From: Pelosinus baikalensis
GTDB lineage: Bacteria; Bacillota; Negativicutes; DSM-13327
Direction of reading: 5' to 3'
Assembly (NCBI RefSeq): GCF_020819555.1
Contig: NZ_JAJHJB010000004.1
Span: 127,295 to 191,294 of the forward strand
Length of the DNA: 64,000 nt
The position numbers and the translations under genes were made by a program. The stretch's first letter is position 1; each line of letters opens with the position of its first letter. The notes under the pieces are model-generated. The model did no database searches. It saw nothing but the letters and a program-made list of their open reading frames with translations, and was not told the origin of the DNA. Shown here one piece after another: positions 33,643 through 42,217 of this stretch.

Positions 33643-33816
33643 TTATCCATGTCTTCTATGCCTTATCTTATAGCGCAGCCAACGTTCACAATCTGTCCAT
33701 ATGGCAACAATCATAAAACCGCCAATAAAAAGCCGCCACCAATTTAGACCGCTGTAAAATTGGTCAATGCATAAAAATACAACGATAATCGTACATACAA
33801 AACTACAAGCTCGCAT
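33643..33816 (-). CDS. 57-residue membrane protein upstream of tauE
   Basis: MRACSFVCTIIVVFLCIDQF, then LNWWRLFIGGFMIVAIWTDC and a basic RWLRYKIRHRRHG tail: two hydrophobic segments with a positive C-terminus. GGGGGC lies 6 nt before the ATG, and the 29-bp gap to tauE suggests an operon. I do not recognise a family; it may be a small partner of the exporter. Nothing further is evident from 33817 to 34000. Confidence 0.65.
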   Translation of the reverse strand: MRACSFVCTIIVVFLCIDQFYSGLNWWRLFIGGFMIVAIWTDCERWLRYKIRHRRHG

Positions 33817-34000
33817 GGCTTTGCCCCCTTATCCTGCCAGCCTCAAAAATAAGTCCATAACCGTTTCATGACTTTATTCTGCACAACCTTATTGGGTGCT
33901 GTCTCTTGAATTTATTATAGCCAGTGCGTATACTTAAAGTAAAACAAATAAAATTCATTAATAATATGCAAAAAATTAATATTTACTTAAAGGGGCAATA

Positions 34001-34903
34001 ATGAATATTGATGACATTCAAGCATTTTTAGCGGTTGTCTCTAATCAGAGTTTAACAAAGGCTGCTGAAATTCTTCACCTATCCCAGTCTTCCGTGAGCC
34101 ATCGCCTCAAAAACCTGGAACAAGAACTGGACCTGGTTCTGATTGAACGCGGGAAAGGATTAAAAACCATCTCTCTTACTCCTGCGGGTGAAGATTTCAT
34201 TCCAGTTGCCGAAAAGTGGATTCAATTGTTATTAGAAACCCAATCCTTAAAAGCACGTACTCGGTTGTCTTTAGCAATTGGTGCAGTTGACAGCGTAAAT
34301 ACCCATGTGCTGCCCAATATTTATCAGCAGATCATCCAACAGCACCCCGCCATGCGCTTACATATCTATACCCAGAATTCAACAGATCTTTATACATTAA
34401 TTGAACAGCGGACGATCGATATTGCTTTTGTTTTGCATGAGAGAATCATAAAGAATATTGAACTATCTCCCTTTTTTGCAGAACCTATGGTTGTGGTCCG
34501 TTTGGCTCTGCCAGAGCATTTAGGGGCTCCCAATATTGACCCAGATCAGCTGAATCCCCGTGATGAATTGTATCATGAATGGTTTCCAGCTTATCAGATT
34601 TGGCATAACAAATGGTGGGACCCTTTTCAGTCATCTCATATTCAGGTAAGCAACGGCCCCATGGTTTTACCTCTTCTTAGAACACCAAAGCAATGGGCCA
34701 TTGTTCCCTTATCCATCGCTCAATCCACGGTAGCAGCTAACACATATACCATTCAAAGATTGAGTGATCCTCCTCCCGACCGAATCTGTTATAAGCTTAC
34801 TCATAAATTTGCGAAATCCAGAACAAAAGAAGCAATAACCATTTTTGATGCCTTTGCGGCAGAAATATTCAAAGAAGTTGATTACCTGACAAAATATACT
34901 TGA
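34001..34903 (+). CDS. LysR family transcriptional regulator
   Basis: A 300-residue regulator with the LysR winged helix-turn-helix at about 1-60 (MNIDDIQAFLAVVSNQSLTK, HLSQSSVSHRLKNLEQEL) and a two-lobed effector domain. The effector part is less typical, with a tryptophan-rich YHEWFPAYQIWHNKWWDP stretch. It lies 19 bp upstream of ddh in the same direction, so it may be co-transcribed with and regulate diaminopimelate dehydrogenase or respond to lysine-pathway compounds (inference). The start overlaps no other feature; AAAGGGG lies 7 nt upstream. Confidence 0.88.
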   Translation: MNIDDIQAFLAVVSNQSLTKAAEILHLSQSSVSHRLKNLEQELDLVLIERGKGLKTISLTPAGEDFIPVAEKWIQLLLETQSLKARTRLSLAIGAVDSVNTHVLPNIYQQIIQQHPAMRLHIYTQNSTDLYTLIEQRTIDIAFVLHERIIKNIELSPFFAEPMVVVRLALPEHLGAPNIDPDQLNPRDELYHEWFPAYQIWHNKWWDPFQSSHIQVSNGPMVLPLLRTPKQWAIVPLSIAQSTVAANTYTIQRLSDPPPDRICYKLTHKFAKSRTKEAITIFDAFAAEIFKEVDYLTKYT

Positions 34904-34922
34904 TAATAGGAGGTACTTTAAG

Positions 34923-35897
34923 ATGCAAAAAATACGTATTGGTATTGTAGGCTATGGAAATCTAGGCAGAGGTGTGGAATTAGCGATTGGCAATAATCCA
35001 GATATGGAACTTGTGGCCGTTTTTTCACGTCGCAGCCTCCCAGGGACAAAAAGCGGTGTACCTGTCCTCTCCATAAAGGATGCTGCCGCCTATAAAGAAA
35101 AAATCGATGTGATGTTGCTGTGTGGTGGATCGGCAACGGACCTGATAGAACAAGGTCCGCTGATTGCTTCGCTTTTTAACACTGTGGATAGTTTTGATAC
35201 TCATGCTAAGATTAACGACTATTTTGCTTCGATGAATAAGATTGCTGGGATTTCAGGGACTGTTGCAACCATCTCCGTCGGCTGGGACCCTGGTCTCTTT
35301 TCACTAAACCGACTTCTAGCCAGTTCAGTCTTACCTAATGGAACAAATCATACATTCTGGGGTAAAGGGGTAAGTCAAGGTCATTCCGATGCCATTCGCC
35401 GCATTGCCGGTGTAAAAGATGCAAAACAGTATACCGTTCCTAAAGAACAGGTAATTGCCTCCCTGCGGGCAGGGGAAAGTCTAGATGTCAGTTCCAACAC
35501 AGCCCATACCCGTGAATGCTATGTTGTAGCCAAGCCAGGTGCAGATCTTGATGCCATTACAAAAGAGATTAAAACTATGCCCCATTATTTTGAAGGATAT
35601 GAAACTCATGTTACGTTTATATCGGAAGAAGAACTCCAAGCTGAGCATGCAGGTTATCCCCATGGTGGTTTTGTCTTCCGTACTGGTTCCACCAGTCCAA
35701 ATACCAACCATGTTATGGAGTTTGCCCTTAAACTGGACAGCAATCCTGAATTTACTTCCAGTGTCCTCGTAGCCTATGCCCGGGCGACTTTCCGCTTAGC
35801 CCAAAAGGGCAGCACAGGTGCCTTTACCGTATTTGATATTCCCTTTGGTTGGTTATTGCCGAAGTCAGGTGAAGAGTTGCGGGCCACAATGCTTTAG
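34923..35897 (+). CDS. ddh: meso-Diaminopimelate D-dehydrogenase
   Basis: A 324-residue NADPH enzyme that reversibly aminates L-2-amino-6-oxopimelate to meso-diaminopimelate for lysine and peptidoglycan synthesis. The Rossmann motif GIVGYGNLGRGVE is at 7-19. Family signatures include CGGSATDL, DSFDTHAKI, SVGWDPGLFSLNR, TFWGKGVSQGHSDAIRRI and the C-terminal FDIPFGWLLP. Length matches known Ddh enzymes. AGGAGG lies upstream of the ATG. It is a one-step bypass of the succinylase/acetylase routes. It probably shares a transcript with the LysR gene upstream. Confidence 0.96.
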   Translation: MQKIRIGIVGYGNLGRGVELAIGNNPDMELVAVFSRRSLPGTKSGVPVLSIKDAAAYKEKIDVMLLCGGSATDLIEQGPLIASLFNTVDSFDTHAKINDYFASMNKIAGISGTVATISVGWDPGLFSLNRLLASSVLPNGTNHTFWGKGVSQGHSDAIRRIAGVKDAKQYTVPKEQVIASLRAGESLDVSSNTAHTRECYVVAKPGADLDAITKEIKTMPHYFEGYETHVTFISEEELQAEHAGYPHGGFVFRTGSTSPNTNHVMEFALKLDSNPEFTSSVLVAYARATFRLAQKGSTGAFTVFDIPFGWLLPKSGEELRATML

Positions 35898-35945
35898 TGA
35901 TTGTGGTGGAGAGGGAGGAAACGAGAAGGACGAGGGGGAGTCTTT

Positions 35946-36551
35946 TTGTCATTTACAAGTATTTTGCTGCTGATTTTTTTAGTAGCAGCGATATTGATTA
36001 TAGGAGGACTTATTAAAAGAAAAGTTCAAGTGAAAAAGATCTTTACATTTACCACGATTATGTTCGTTTTAATAAGTTGTATCATATTTAGTGTTTATCA
36101 ATATTCTCAAAGGTCAAGTAGTCTTATATTTACTAAAACAACTAATCTTAGTGATGAGAATATAGGGGAGCTTCAATTGTATGAGAATATTGATAATAAA
36201 GGGTTTACAAAGAGGTATGGAACAAACCTTGAAAGAATTGATAATTCCTTATTTGATTATTACAAGCTAAGTGATGGTTTGATAATTGCTGTAAATAAAG
36301 ATAGGCAAATTATCAGAATCATAAAGAACAATGAGTCAGATCATAATATAAAAACAAATAAAGGCATTGGACTAGGAAATGTAGTTGATGAAGTTATTAA
36401 AGTCTATGGAAAAGATTATTATAAGAGGATGTCTGATTTTGGTGTACCAATCATTGGCTACGTGGATAAAAATAAAAAGGTGACCATTGAATTTTTTAAC
36501 TACCAGAACGAGGTTACAGAAATTAGGTATGATATTATGTCAATCGAGTAA
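35946..36551 (+). CDS. Hypothetical two-helix membrane protein
   Basis: A 201-residue protein of unknown family. Two membrane segments occupy about 4-22 and 30-50; the remaining ~150 residues form a basic, soluble domain (LSDENIGELQLYENIDN, then NKGIGLGNVVDEVIKVYGKD). TTG at 35946 is preferred, with GGGGGAG 5 nt upstream. It follows ddh by 48 bp and may be read from that operon. Base use is more AT-rich than in ddh, which hints at recent acquisition. No function can be assigned. 36552-36753 holds no gene I can support. Confidence 0.6.
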   Translation: MSFTSILLLIFLVAAILIIGGLIKRKVQVKKIFTFTTIMFVLISCIIFSVYQYSQRSSSLIFTKTTNLSDENIGELQLYENIDNKGFTKRYGTNLERIDNSLFDYYKLSDGLIIAVNKDRQIIRIIKNNESDHNIKTNKGIGLGNVVDEVIKVYGKDYYKRMSDFGVPIIGYVDKNKKVTIEFFNYQNEVTEIRYDIMSIE

Positions 36552-36753
36552 TGATACTCGAAAAAGTAAGATGAGGAACAGTCCTATTTTGGCAACTTCC
36601 ATTTAATTAAAAAAGTAATTAGGATATTCATGGTATAGTGGAAAAATGTTGACAATCTAGGATTGCTTCTCTTAATCTCTTCAGAGTGGCGACGATCTGC
36701 CGAGTCTTTGATACTGGCAAGGAATGATTTAGTTCTATAGTAAGGTTTGTAGC

Positions 36754-36803
36754 TTGACAGTGAGGTATAAATATTATATAGTTAGTTTGATGAAACTAAC
36801 TAT
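36754..36803 (+). promoter_or_regulatory. marR promoter with operator
   Basis: TTGACA (36754-36759), a 17-bp spacer and TATAGT (36777-36782) make a near-consensus promoter. ATAGTTAGTTT and AAACTAACTAT (36778-36803) form an inverted repeat over the -10 and start site. The same palindrome recurs at 37284. Confidence 0.8.
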
Positions 36804-36820
36804 TGAAAAGGAATAATTTT

Positions 36821-37267
36821 ATGGCAACTAAAGAGGTAATCGTCAAAGCAATCAATGTTTTATCAGACTCAATGCGCGAATGTATGCGAAAACATAAGGA
36901 ACAGACTCCGAATAGTCAGGAATTATTTAATTTATCCATAACCCAATTGCATTATCTCCATGCAATAAGGGAGCGGACGAATCCTACGATTAGCGAACTT
37001 GCCGAAATATTTGGAGTGCAAAGATCAACAGTAACCGTTGCAGTTAATAAGTTATTGCAGCGCGGCTTTGTTGAGAAATTTTCATCTCAAAGCGATTTAC
37101 GAGTCGTGTATGTACGCTTGTCGGGGAAAGGAAAACATTTAATTCAGATCGAGGACTTGGGATACTATCAATTTGCTGATCTCATTATGGAGACATTGGA
37201 TGAGACGGAAAGGAAGACCTTTACATTTCTTTTAAATAAAGTTACCAATAATATTACCCGCAATTAA
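36821..37267 (+). CDS. MarR family transcriptional regulator
   Basis: A 148-residue regulator with the MarR winged helix: TQLHYLHAIRERTNPTISEL, FGVQRSTVTVAVNKLLQRGF and the wing SQSDLRVVYVRLS. ATG at 36821 follows AAAGG. Its own promoter carries an ATAGTTAGTTT palindrome over the -10, and the next operon has a longer version, so it most likely represses both itself and the secreted-protein/nitroreductase genes. The ligand is unknown; the Tat nitroreductase it controls suggests an aromatic or quinone-like inducer. Confidence 0.88.
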   Translation: MATKEVIVKAINVLSDSMRECMRKHKEQTPNSQELFNLSITQLHYLHAIRERTNPTISELAEIFGVQRSTVTVAVNKLLQRGFVEKFSSQSDLRVVYVRLSGKGKHLIQIEDLGYYQFADLIMETLDETERKTFTFLLNKVTNNITRN

Positions 37268-37283
37268 GCGGGTTTAAAATAAA

Positions 37284-37315
37284 CATATAGTTAGTTTTAT
37301 AAAACTAACTATATG
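37284..37315. promoter_or_regulatory. Second MarR operator, 32-bp perfect palindrome
   Basis: CATATAGTTAGTTTTA is followed directly by its reverse complement. It contains the same half-sites as the marR promoter operator and lies 28 bp before the next start codon. Confidence 0.85.
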
Positions 37316-37343
37316 CAAAGACATGAATTTAAGGAGGTTAATG

Positions 37344-37928
37344 ATGAAGAAAATATCTGGTTTTTTAAGCGTTTTTTTAGTCATTTTAATTTATTTTGGG
37401 GCATCATTCTCTTGCCTAGCCAATGATACTCAGAGTGTATCGAATCAAGAGGTTCTTTTGCTTATTGTAGATCAATCGAAAGAAACTTATGGCACCCAGC
37501 TGCAGAGTGAGGTATTTACACAATTAAAGAAACAGTTAAAGGCTGCAGTGATGAAAGAAAGTGAGCTGATAAATCAAAGTAGCCATGAAATTGACAAAAT
37601 AGCGAAGGTTGAACAGCCAGAGTTATTAGAATTGGCTAAGAAGACAGGTGCAGACCAAGTACTAGTCGTAGAGATATTGCCGGTTAAGTCTGATTTTAGT
37701 GATATTGTATTTTATAAGGCGATACGATCAGATGCTACATTAAGAATTCGTTTATATGACGTGGCAAGAAAACAATATGTGCTGTCTGAAGACGTGGCAG
37801 GTACAGATACTAATAAAACCTTCATTCCGTATACATCTGTAGGAAAGAAGGTAACGGTACTGGAAGCGATTCATAAAGCGACTGACATGGCAGCACAAAA
37901 GGTAAATCAAAATGCAAAAAGTGATTAA
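37344..37928 (+). CDS. Secreted hypothetical protein in MarR operon
   Basis: A 194-residue protein with a signal peptide (MKKISGFLSVFLVILIYFG, cleavage likely after SCLA). The mature part (EVLLLIVDQSKETYGTQL, TGADQVLVVEILPVKSDF, ATLRIRLYDVARKQYV) has an alternating alpha/beta pattern like periplasmic proteins that resemble the N-terminal domain of TolB. It is similar in plan to the 42218 product. AAGGAGG is 6 nt before ATG 37344. A 32-bp operator precedes it. It is co-directional with a Tat nitroreductase 38 bp downstream. Exact function unknown. Confidence 0.6.
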   Translation: MKKISGFLSVFLVILIYFGASFSCLANDTQSVSNQEVLLLIVDQSKETYGTQLQSEVFTQLKKQLKAAVMKESELINQSSHEIDKIAKVEQPELLELAKKTGADQVLVVEILPVKSDFSDIVFYKAIRSDATLRIRLYDVARKQYVLSEDVAGTDTNKTFIPYTSVGKKVTVLEAIHKATDMAAQKVNQNAKSD

Positions 37929-37966
37929 TACGTATAGCTAAAGTCTCTGCCGCATGGAGGTGGCTT

Positions 37967-39076
37967 ATGAATAGGAGGCAATTTATTAAGTGGAGTGGTG
38001 CAGGCCTTGCCGCAGCAGGAGGAATTTCTCTGTTTCACTCCCTGGCGCAGTTAAAAGAAGTAGCTAGAGACAATTTTTATGATCATGTCCAAGAAACAGA
38101 AAAAGAGTATATGGAACTGCTATATCTAGCATCCTTAGCGCCTAGCGGCCATAATACGCAACCATGGACAGTAAAGTTTATTACCTGTCATCATTGGCTT
38201 ATCGGTATAGATGCTGCCAGGTGGTTGCCTGTTGTGGATCCAGAGAATCGGGAAGCTTTGATTTCAATCGGTGCTTTCTTAGAAAATCTAGCTGTAGCGG
38301 CAAGGACAAAAGGGTATGATATAGAGGTTCAGCTAAAAGCACAAAGTTCCAAAGATAAAGAAATAGTGGATGTGCAGCTATATAAAGTAGGTCAGACAGA
38401 ACCTTTTGACATTAAGAAGATTCAATTACGCAGAACCATAAGAAATAACTTTCTTACGAATGAATTATCCAGTGAAGATATTCGATTTCTTACAGGGAAA
38501 AACAAAGAGTCGTTCTTTTATTTCTCAAGGCAGGGCAAGGAAGGTAAGTACCTATCCCAAGGGACTGTTTTAGCAAATAAAATACAGACCGATCGAAATT
38601 CTACGCAAGAGGAATTAGCAAAATGGATTCGATGGTCTAATGAAGAGAGTAAGAAGTATCAAAACGGATTGACAGCTGAAACAATGGAAATTGAAGGAAT
38701 ATCACGATGGTTTGTTAAGAATTTTTACTCCCATCAATCTGCATTAGCAAAGCATTTTCGTGAAGCAACCATTCAGAAAATACGGGAGCAGGTAGTAACC
38801 GGCAGTGGATGGCTGCTCCTTACGAGTAAAGATTCTTCTGTTGCGGAATTGATTAATGTGGGGCGGAACCTTCAGCGAATATGGCTTGCAGCAAGAGATA
38901 AAAAAATAGCAATTCATCCCATGACTCAGATGATTGAGGAGACCGCAATACGAGATGAGCTCTCGTCGACATTAGGAATTGCAGAGGAGATCCAACTCCT
39001 ATTACGGGTTGGTTATATAAATGACTATCCCAAACCCGTGAGTCTAAGGATGCCCTTACAGTGTATCATCATATAG
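37967..39076 (+). CDS. Tat-exported nitroreductase-family (Acg-like) protein
   Basis: A 369-residue FMN-binding nitroreductase-fold protein. The N-terminus carries a twin-arginine signal, NRRQFIKWSGAGLAAAGG, so it should be folded in the cytoplasm and exported. The nitroreductase core starts at LLYLASLAPSGHNTQPWTVKF and continues through RRTIRNNF and the late QRIWLAARDKKIAIHPMTQM segment. Acg-like proteins are a divergent branch whose activity is uncertain; some only bind FMN. It is the last gene of the MarR-controlled unit. A GC-poor terminator follows. Confidence 0.8.
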   Translation: MNRRQFIKWSGAGLAAAGGISLFHSLAQLKEVARDNFYDHVQETEKEYMELLYLASLAPSGHNTQPWTVKFITCHHWLIGIDAARWLPVVDPENREALISIGAFLENLAVAARTKGYDIEVQLKAQSSKDKEIVDVQLYKVGQTEPFDIKKIQLRRTIRNNFLTNELSSEDIRFLTGKNKESFFYFSRQGKEGKYLSQGTVLANKIQTDRNSTQEELAKWIRWSNEESKKYQNGLTAETMEIEGISRWFVKNFYSHQSALAKHFREATIQKIREQVVTGSGWLLLTSKDSSVAELINVGRNLQRIWLAARDKKIAIHPMTQMIEETAIRDELSSTLGIAEEIQLLLRVGYINDYPKPVSLRMPLQCIII

Positions 39077-39143
39077 GGATACTTGTTGTCACCAACTGGT
39101 AGAGTTGCGATAAGGTTATCAATAAAAAATAATGGATATGATC

Positions 39144-39179
39144 AAAGGACAGAGTGAAAAAATTCAATCTGTCCTTTTT
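39144..39179 (+). terminator. Terminator after nitroreductase gene
   Basis: AAAGGACAGA pairs with TCTGTCCTTT, followed by TTG. The loop is 14 nt. Confidence 0.8.
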
Positions 39180-39225
39180 GGTGTTGAACCGTATTCCAAA
39201 TGTATAGTATTAGGGAAAAACTTTT

Positions 39226-39272
39226 TTGACAAATAGAATGGTCTAGTGTATTATTTAACTAATACACTAGAC
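39226..39272 (+). promoter_or_regulatory. gntR-ABC promoter with operator
   Basis: TTGACA (39226-39231), 17 bp, then TATTAT (39249-39254). GTCTAGTGTATT (39241-39252) and AATACACTAGAC (39261-39272) form a perfect 12-bp inverted repeat over the -10, as expected for an autoregulating YtrA-type repressor. Confidence 0.85.
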
Positions 39273-39303
39273 TGGAGATGTAGCAAGCTAAGGAGATGAA
39301 GGT

Positions 39304-39681
39304 ATGGATTTAGAATTTGATGATAAGATGCCCATATATCTACAAATTATGGACCGCATAAAGATGGATATTGCTACAGAAAAGTTAAAAGCAAATGATA
39401 AATTACCTTCAGTACGGGAAATGGCAACGATTTTAAAGGTAAATCCCAATACCCTGCAAAGAGCCTATCAAGAACTTGAACGACTTGGAATTGTCTATAC
39501 CCAAAGGGGGATGGGTACATTTGTGGGGGAGCGAAAGCATATGATAGATGATTTGAAACAGGAAATGGCAAAGGAAGTTATCGATTCTTTTATCCTGCGA
39601 ATGAAGCGTTTGGGGTTTAGCGAGGAAGAGATCATTGCGAGTATTTCTAAAAATATAACAGAGGTGAACAAGCATGTATAA
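39304..39681 (+). CDS. GntR family (YtrA subfamily) repressor
   Basis: A 125-residue regulator. The GntR winged helix covers about 8-75: PIYLQIMDRIKMDIATEKL, LPSVREMATILKVNPNTLQR, AYQELERLGIVYTQRGMGTF. The short C-terminal helix pair (about 50 residues) is typical of the YtrA subfamily, which regulates adjacent ABC transporters. The stop overlaps the ATPase start by 8 bp. An operator palindrome over the promoter makes autoregulation likely. Inducers in this family are often cell-envelope stress or antibiotics. Confidence 0.92.
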   Translation: MDLEFDDKMPIYLQIMDRIKMDIATEKLKANDKLPSVREMATILKVNPNTLQRAYQELERLGIVYTQRGMGTFVGERKHMIDDLKQEMAKEVIDSFILRMKRLGFSEEEIIASISKNITEVNKHV

Positions 39682-40369
39682 TGTATTGGAAGCTGAAAAC
39701 TTATGTAAATCCTATTTAAATAAAAGAGCATTGCAAGGAGCAAATTTGACGATACAACAAGGAAGAATCCTGGGCCTTCTTGGTCCGAATGGCAGTGGTA
39801 AAACTACGTTTTTAAAAATAGCAGCAGGCATATTGCATCCTTCCTCTGGAAAACTACTTATAGATGGCCAAGAACCTGGGGTGTACACAAAGTCTATCGT
39901 TTCGTATCTGCCTGACACGGAATATTTATTCAAATGGATGAAAATAAAAGATGCTGTTCAATATTTTAAGGATTTTTACTCTGACTTTGATGAAAAGAAA
40001 GCTTTTGCGCTGCTAGAGTTTATGAAACTAGATGCCAATAGCAGTGTTAAGAGTTTGTCAAAGGGCATGAAAGAAAAATTAAAACTAACCTTAGTGCTTT
40101 CCCGGAAGGCTAAGCTGTATATACTGGATGAGCCCCTTGGCGGAGTAGATCCTACTGCCCGAGAAAAAATATTAGATGCTATCATCAATAATTTTAGTGA
40201 AAACAGCTCCATGATTATTACGACCCATCTTGTAAATGATATTGAACGAATTTTTGATGAGGTGGCATTTATCTCTGACGGAGAAATTGTGCTGCAGGGG
40301 AATGCAGAAGAATTACGATTGAACAAGAATAAATCCATTGATGAATTGTACAGGGAGGTGTTTCAATAA
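39674..40369 (+). CDS. ABC transporter ATP-binding protein
   Basis: A 231-residue ATPase with Walker A GPNGSGKTT (about 36-44), the signature SLSKGMKEK, Walker B LYILDEPLGGVDP, and the TTHLV switch histidine. It belongs to the CcmA/YtrB-like exporters found with YtrA-type regulators. It overlaps the regulator upstream and the permease downstream (by 1 bp), which makes a three-gene operon. The substrate is unknown; related systems act on peptides, antibiotics or envelope stress. Confidence 0.93.
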   Translation: MYNVLEAENLCKSYLNKRALQGANLTIQQGRILGLLGPNGSGKTTFLKIAAGILHPSSGKLLIDGQEPGVYTKSIVSYLPDTEYLFKWMKIKDAVQYFKDFYSDFDEKKAFALLEFMKLDANSSVKSLSKGMKEKLKLTLVLSRKAKLYILDEPLGGVDPTAREKILDAIINNFSENSSMIITTHLVNDIERIFDEVAFISDGEIVLQGNAEELRLNKNKSIDELYREVFQ

Positions 40370-41073
40370 TGTTTCATCTTATAAAATATGAACTAAGAGG
40401 AAAGTTGTTAACCATACTGGGTATTTGCCTAACAGTTATAATCGGAAATCTCTTCTTAATGACCAAGGTAGACTCCTGGCAAATTGGAGCACCTGTGCTA
40501 TCTGGTTTCTTAGGGGGCGGTGCCCTGGTCGTTATATGCATAGCTTCGTTAACATTGATGAGTGATTATCTGTATGATGACCAAGGTTATCTATTATTTA
40601 CACTTCCCCAGTCCGGTGTCTCAATCATGGCATCAAGGCTGATTACCGCTGTGATTCAAATCAGCATTGTTTTGATTGTGTCTGTGTCCATGTTTTGTTT
40701 ACTTGATCAAGGAAGATTACTCAATGCTATTTTGCAGCAAGTTGAAATACGTGAATTACTGTATTTTATCCTAATGCATCTATGGACTATCGTTTCGACA
40801 TTAACATTTATGTATTTTTGCATGGTTGTTGGAAGAATTGCCTTGAAAGGGAAAAAGGTAGGGAAAATAGGTTCCTTTATTATTTTCTTTCTGCTAAGCA
40901 TAGCAAGGACAGGGCTATCGGTGGCAATCGCAAATCTCTTTCCCCAGATGGTGCAAATTCATTCTGTCACAACCATGACAATGAATGTTGGAAGCATGAT
41001 ATTTGACATTGTTACCTTTGTTCTGTTATTCATAGCTACTTCTTACCTATTAGAGCACAAGGTAGATCTGTAA
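40369..41073 (+). CDS. ABC transporter permease
   Basis: A 234-residue membrane protein with six hydrophobic segments (LLTILGICLTVIIGNLFLMT, then segments near 45, 90, 130, 170 and 210). The opening MFHLIKYELRG is typical of ABC-2 type permeases paired with GntR/YtrA regulators. It forms the export channel for the upstream ATPase. ATG overlaps the ATPase stop (TAATG). Only about 60 bp separate its end from the promoter of the manganese riboswitch; no terminator was seen. Confidence 0.88.
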   Translation: MFHLIKYELRGKLLTILGICLTVIIGNLFLMTKVDSWQIGAPVLSGFLGGGALVVICIASLTLMSDYLYDDQGYLLFTLPQSGVSIMASRLITAVIQISIVLIVSVSMFCLLDQGRLLNAILQQVEIRELLYFILMHLWTIVSTLTFMYFCMVVGRIALKGKKVGKIGSFIIFFLLSIARTGLSVAIANLFPQMVQIHSVTTMTMNVGSMIFDIVTFVLLFIATSYLLEHKVDL

Positions 41074-41136
41074 AGAGGGAATTGATAAGGAGCGGTAGGT
41101 ATAGCATCGTAAATACAGTATTAAGAAGAATCATTA

Positions 41137-41166
41137 TTGACAAAATACCCGTAATACCTCTATAAT
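41137..41166 (+). promoter_or_regulatory. Promoter of Mn riboswitch-terC
   Basis: TTGACA (41137-41142), an 18-bp spacer and TATAAT (41161-41166), about 20 bp before the riboswitch. Confidence 0.85.
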
Positions 41167-41191
41167 AAATTATAACTCAATAAAGCCTCCT

Positions 41192-41331
41192 GCAAAGGGG
41201 AGTAGCTAAATACAGGTAAGCCGTCAATACGAGTGCAGACTCCGGCTTTCTGGCAATGCAAGTTGTATGCGAGACCTTTGCCTATGAGAAGAGCAATCGA
41301 ATTGTTTCTTTCCATAGGCGGGGTCTTTTTT
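41192..41331 (+). ncRNA. yybP-ykoY manganese riboswitch with terminator
   Basis: The consensus core is present: GCAAAGGGGAGTAGC at the 5' side, the GCCGTC region, and GCGAGACCTTTGCC at the 3' side, where GCAAAGG pairs with CCTTTGC to close P1. The 3' strand can instead pair in an intrinsic terminator, GACCTTTGCCTATG with CATAGGCGGGGTC followed by TTTTTT. Manganese binding should favour the aptamer and read-through. The regulated gene, terC, fits a manganese exporter. Confidence 0.93.
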
Positions 41332-41356
41332 GATGTAAAAAAGGGAGGGATAGCAA

Positions 41357-42123
41357 TTGGATTTTACAATTGTTGTAGAGTATGCTTGGATGTTTGTGAT
41401 TCTTATTTTCTTGGAAGGGATATTGGCGGCTGATAATGCCTGTGTTCTAGGGGTCATGGTTAAACATTTGCCGGTTGAAGAACGCAAGAGGCTCTGATGT
41501 ACGGGTTGGCAGGAGCATTTGTTTTTCGCGCGGCATCTTTATTCGCAATATCGATGTTGATCGAATGGTGGCAACTGCAAGCGGTAGGAGCGCTTTATTT
41601 GATCTTCCTAAGTCTCAATCATATATATAAATCTGTTGTGTGCAGCAATGGAGGGAAAGTTAATTCGGTTGCTGCGGAGGGATCAGGTTTCTGGAATACT
41701 GTGATAAAGGTGGAAATCGCGGATATTGCTTTTGCAGCAGACTCCATTCTGGCAGCAGTTGCATTGGCAGTTAGTTTGCCGAAAACTACACTGCCAAGCA
41801 TTGGAGGACTCGACGGCGGACATTTTGTGGTTGTTTTCGCTGGCGGATTTGTCGGTCTGGTACTAATGCGTTTTGCTGCCCAGTGGTTTGTGGATATCCT
41901 GCTTCGTAAACCGGGTTTGGAAACCGCAGCGTATCTGTTGGTCGGCTGGGTAGGTGTCAAGCTGGCAGTTTATACGCTGTCACATCCGGGAGTTGCTTGG
42001 CTGGATGCAGGATTTTCTGGTTCAGTAGAATGGAAGCTTATTTTCTGGAGTGGATTTCTCCTGATTTGTCTTGGTGGCTGGTTTTTATCAAAGCCGGTAG
42101 AGTTGAAAGAGACGGATTTTTGA
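41357..42123 (+). pseudogene. terC: TerC family Mn exporter, frameshifted
   Basis: The 5' frame starts at TTG 41357 (GGGAGG upstream) and encodes MDFTIVVEYAWMFVILIF, then LEGILAADNACVLGVMVKHL and PVEERKRL before a stop at 41495. The rest of the TerC protein, from MYGLAGAFVFRAASLFAIS onward with DIAFAADSILAAVAL, continues in another frame from 41497 to 42123. One missing base in AAGAGGCTCTGATG explains it; an added G would restore K-R-A-L-M-Y. The metal-binding ADN and ADS segments are split between the parts. Joined length (~254) is normal. It could be a true mutation or an assembly error. Confidence 0.88.
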
Positions 42124-42217
42124 ATGATATATTTTAGTTGTCTTCTCCATTCGACAAAATCTGACTATTATTTAAAGGTATAATTAACATGGATTAACAA
42201 GTAAATGGAGTGGAATT

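Noticed and set aside
41233..41433. Open frame within the manganese riboswitch
   Set aside because: It lies in the aptamer and terminator and then in the wrong frame of terC.
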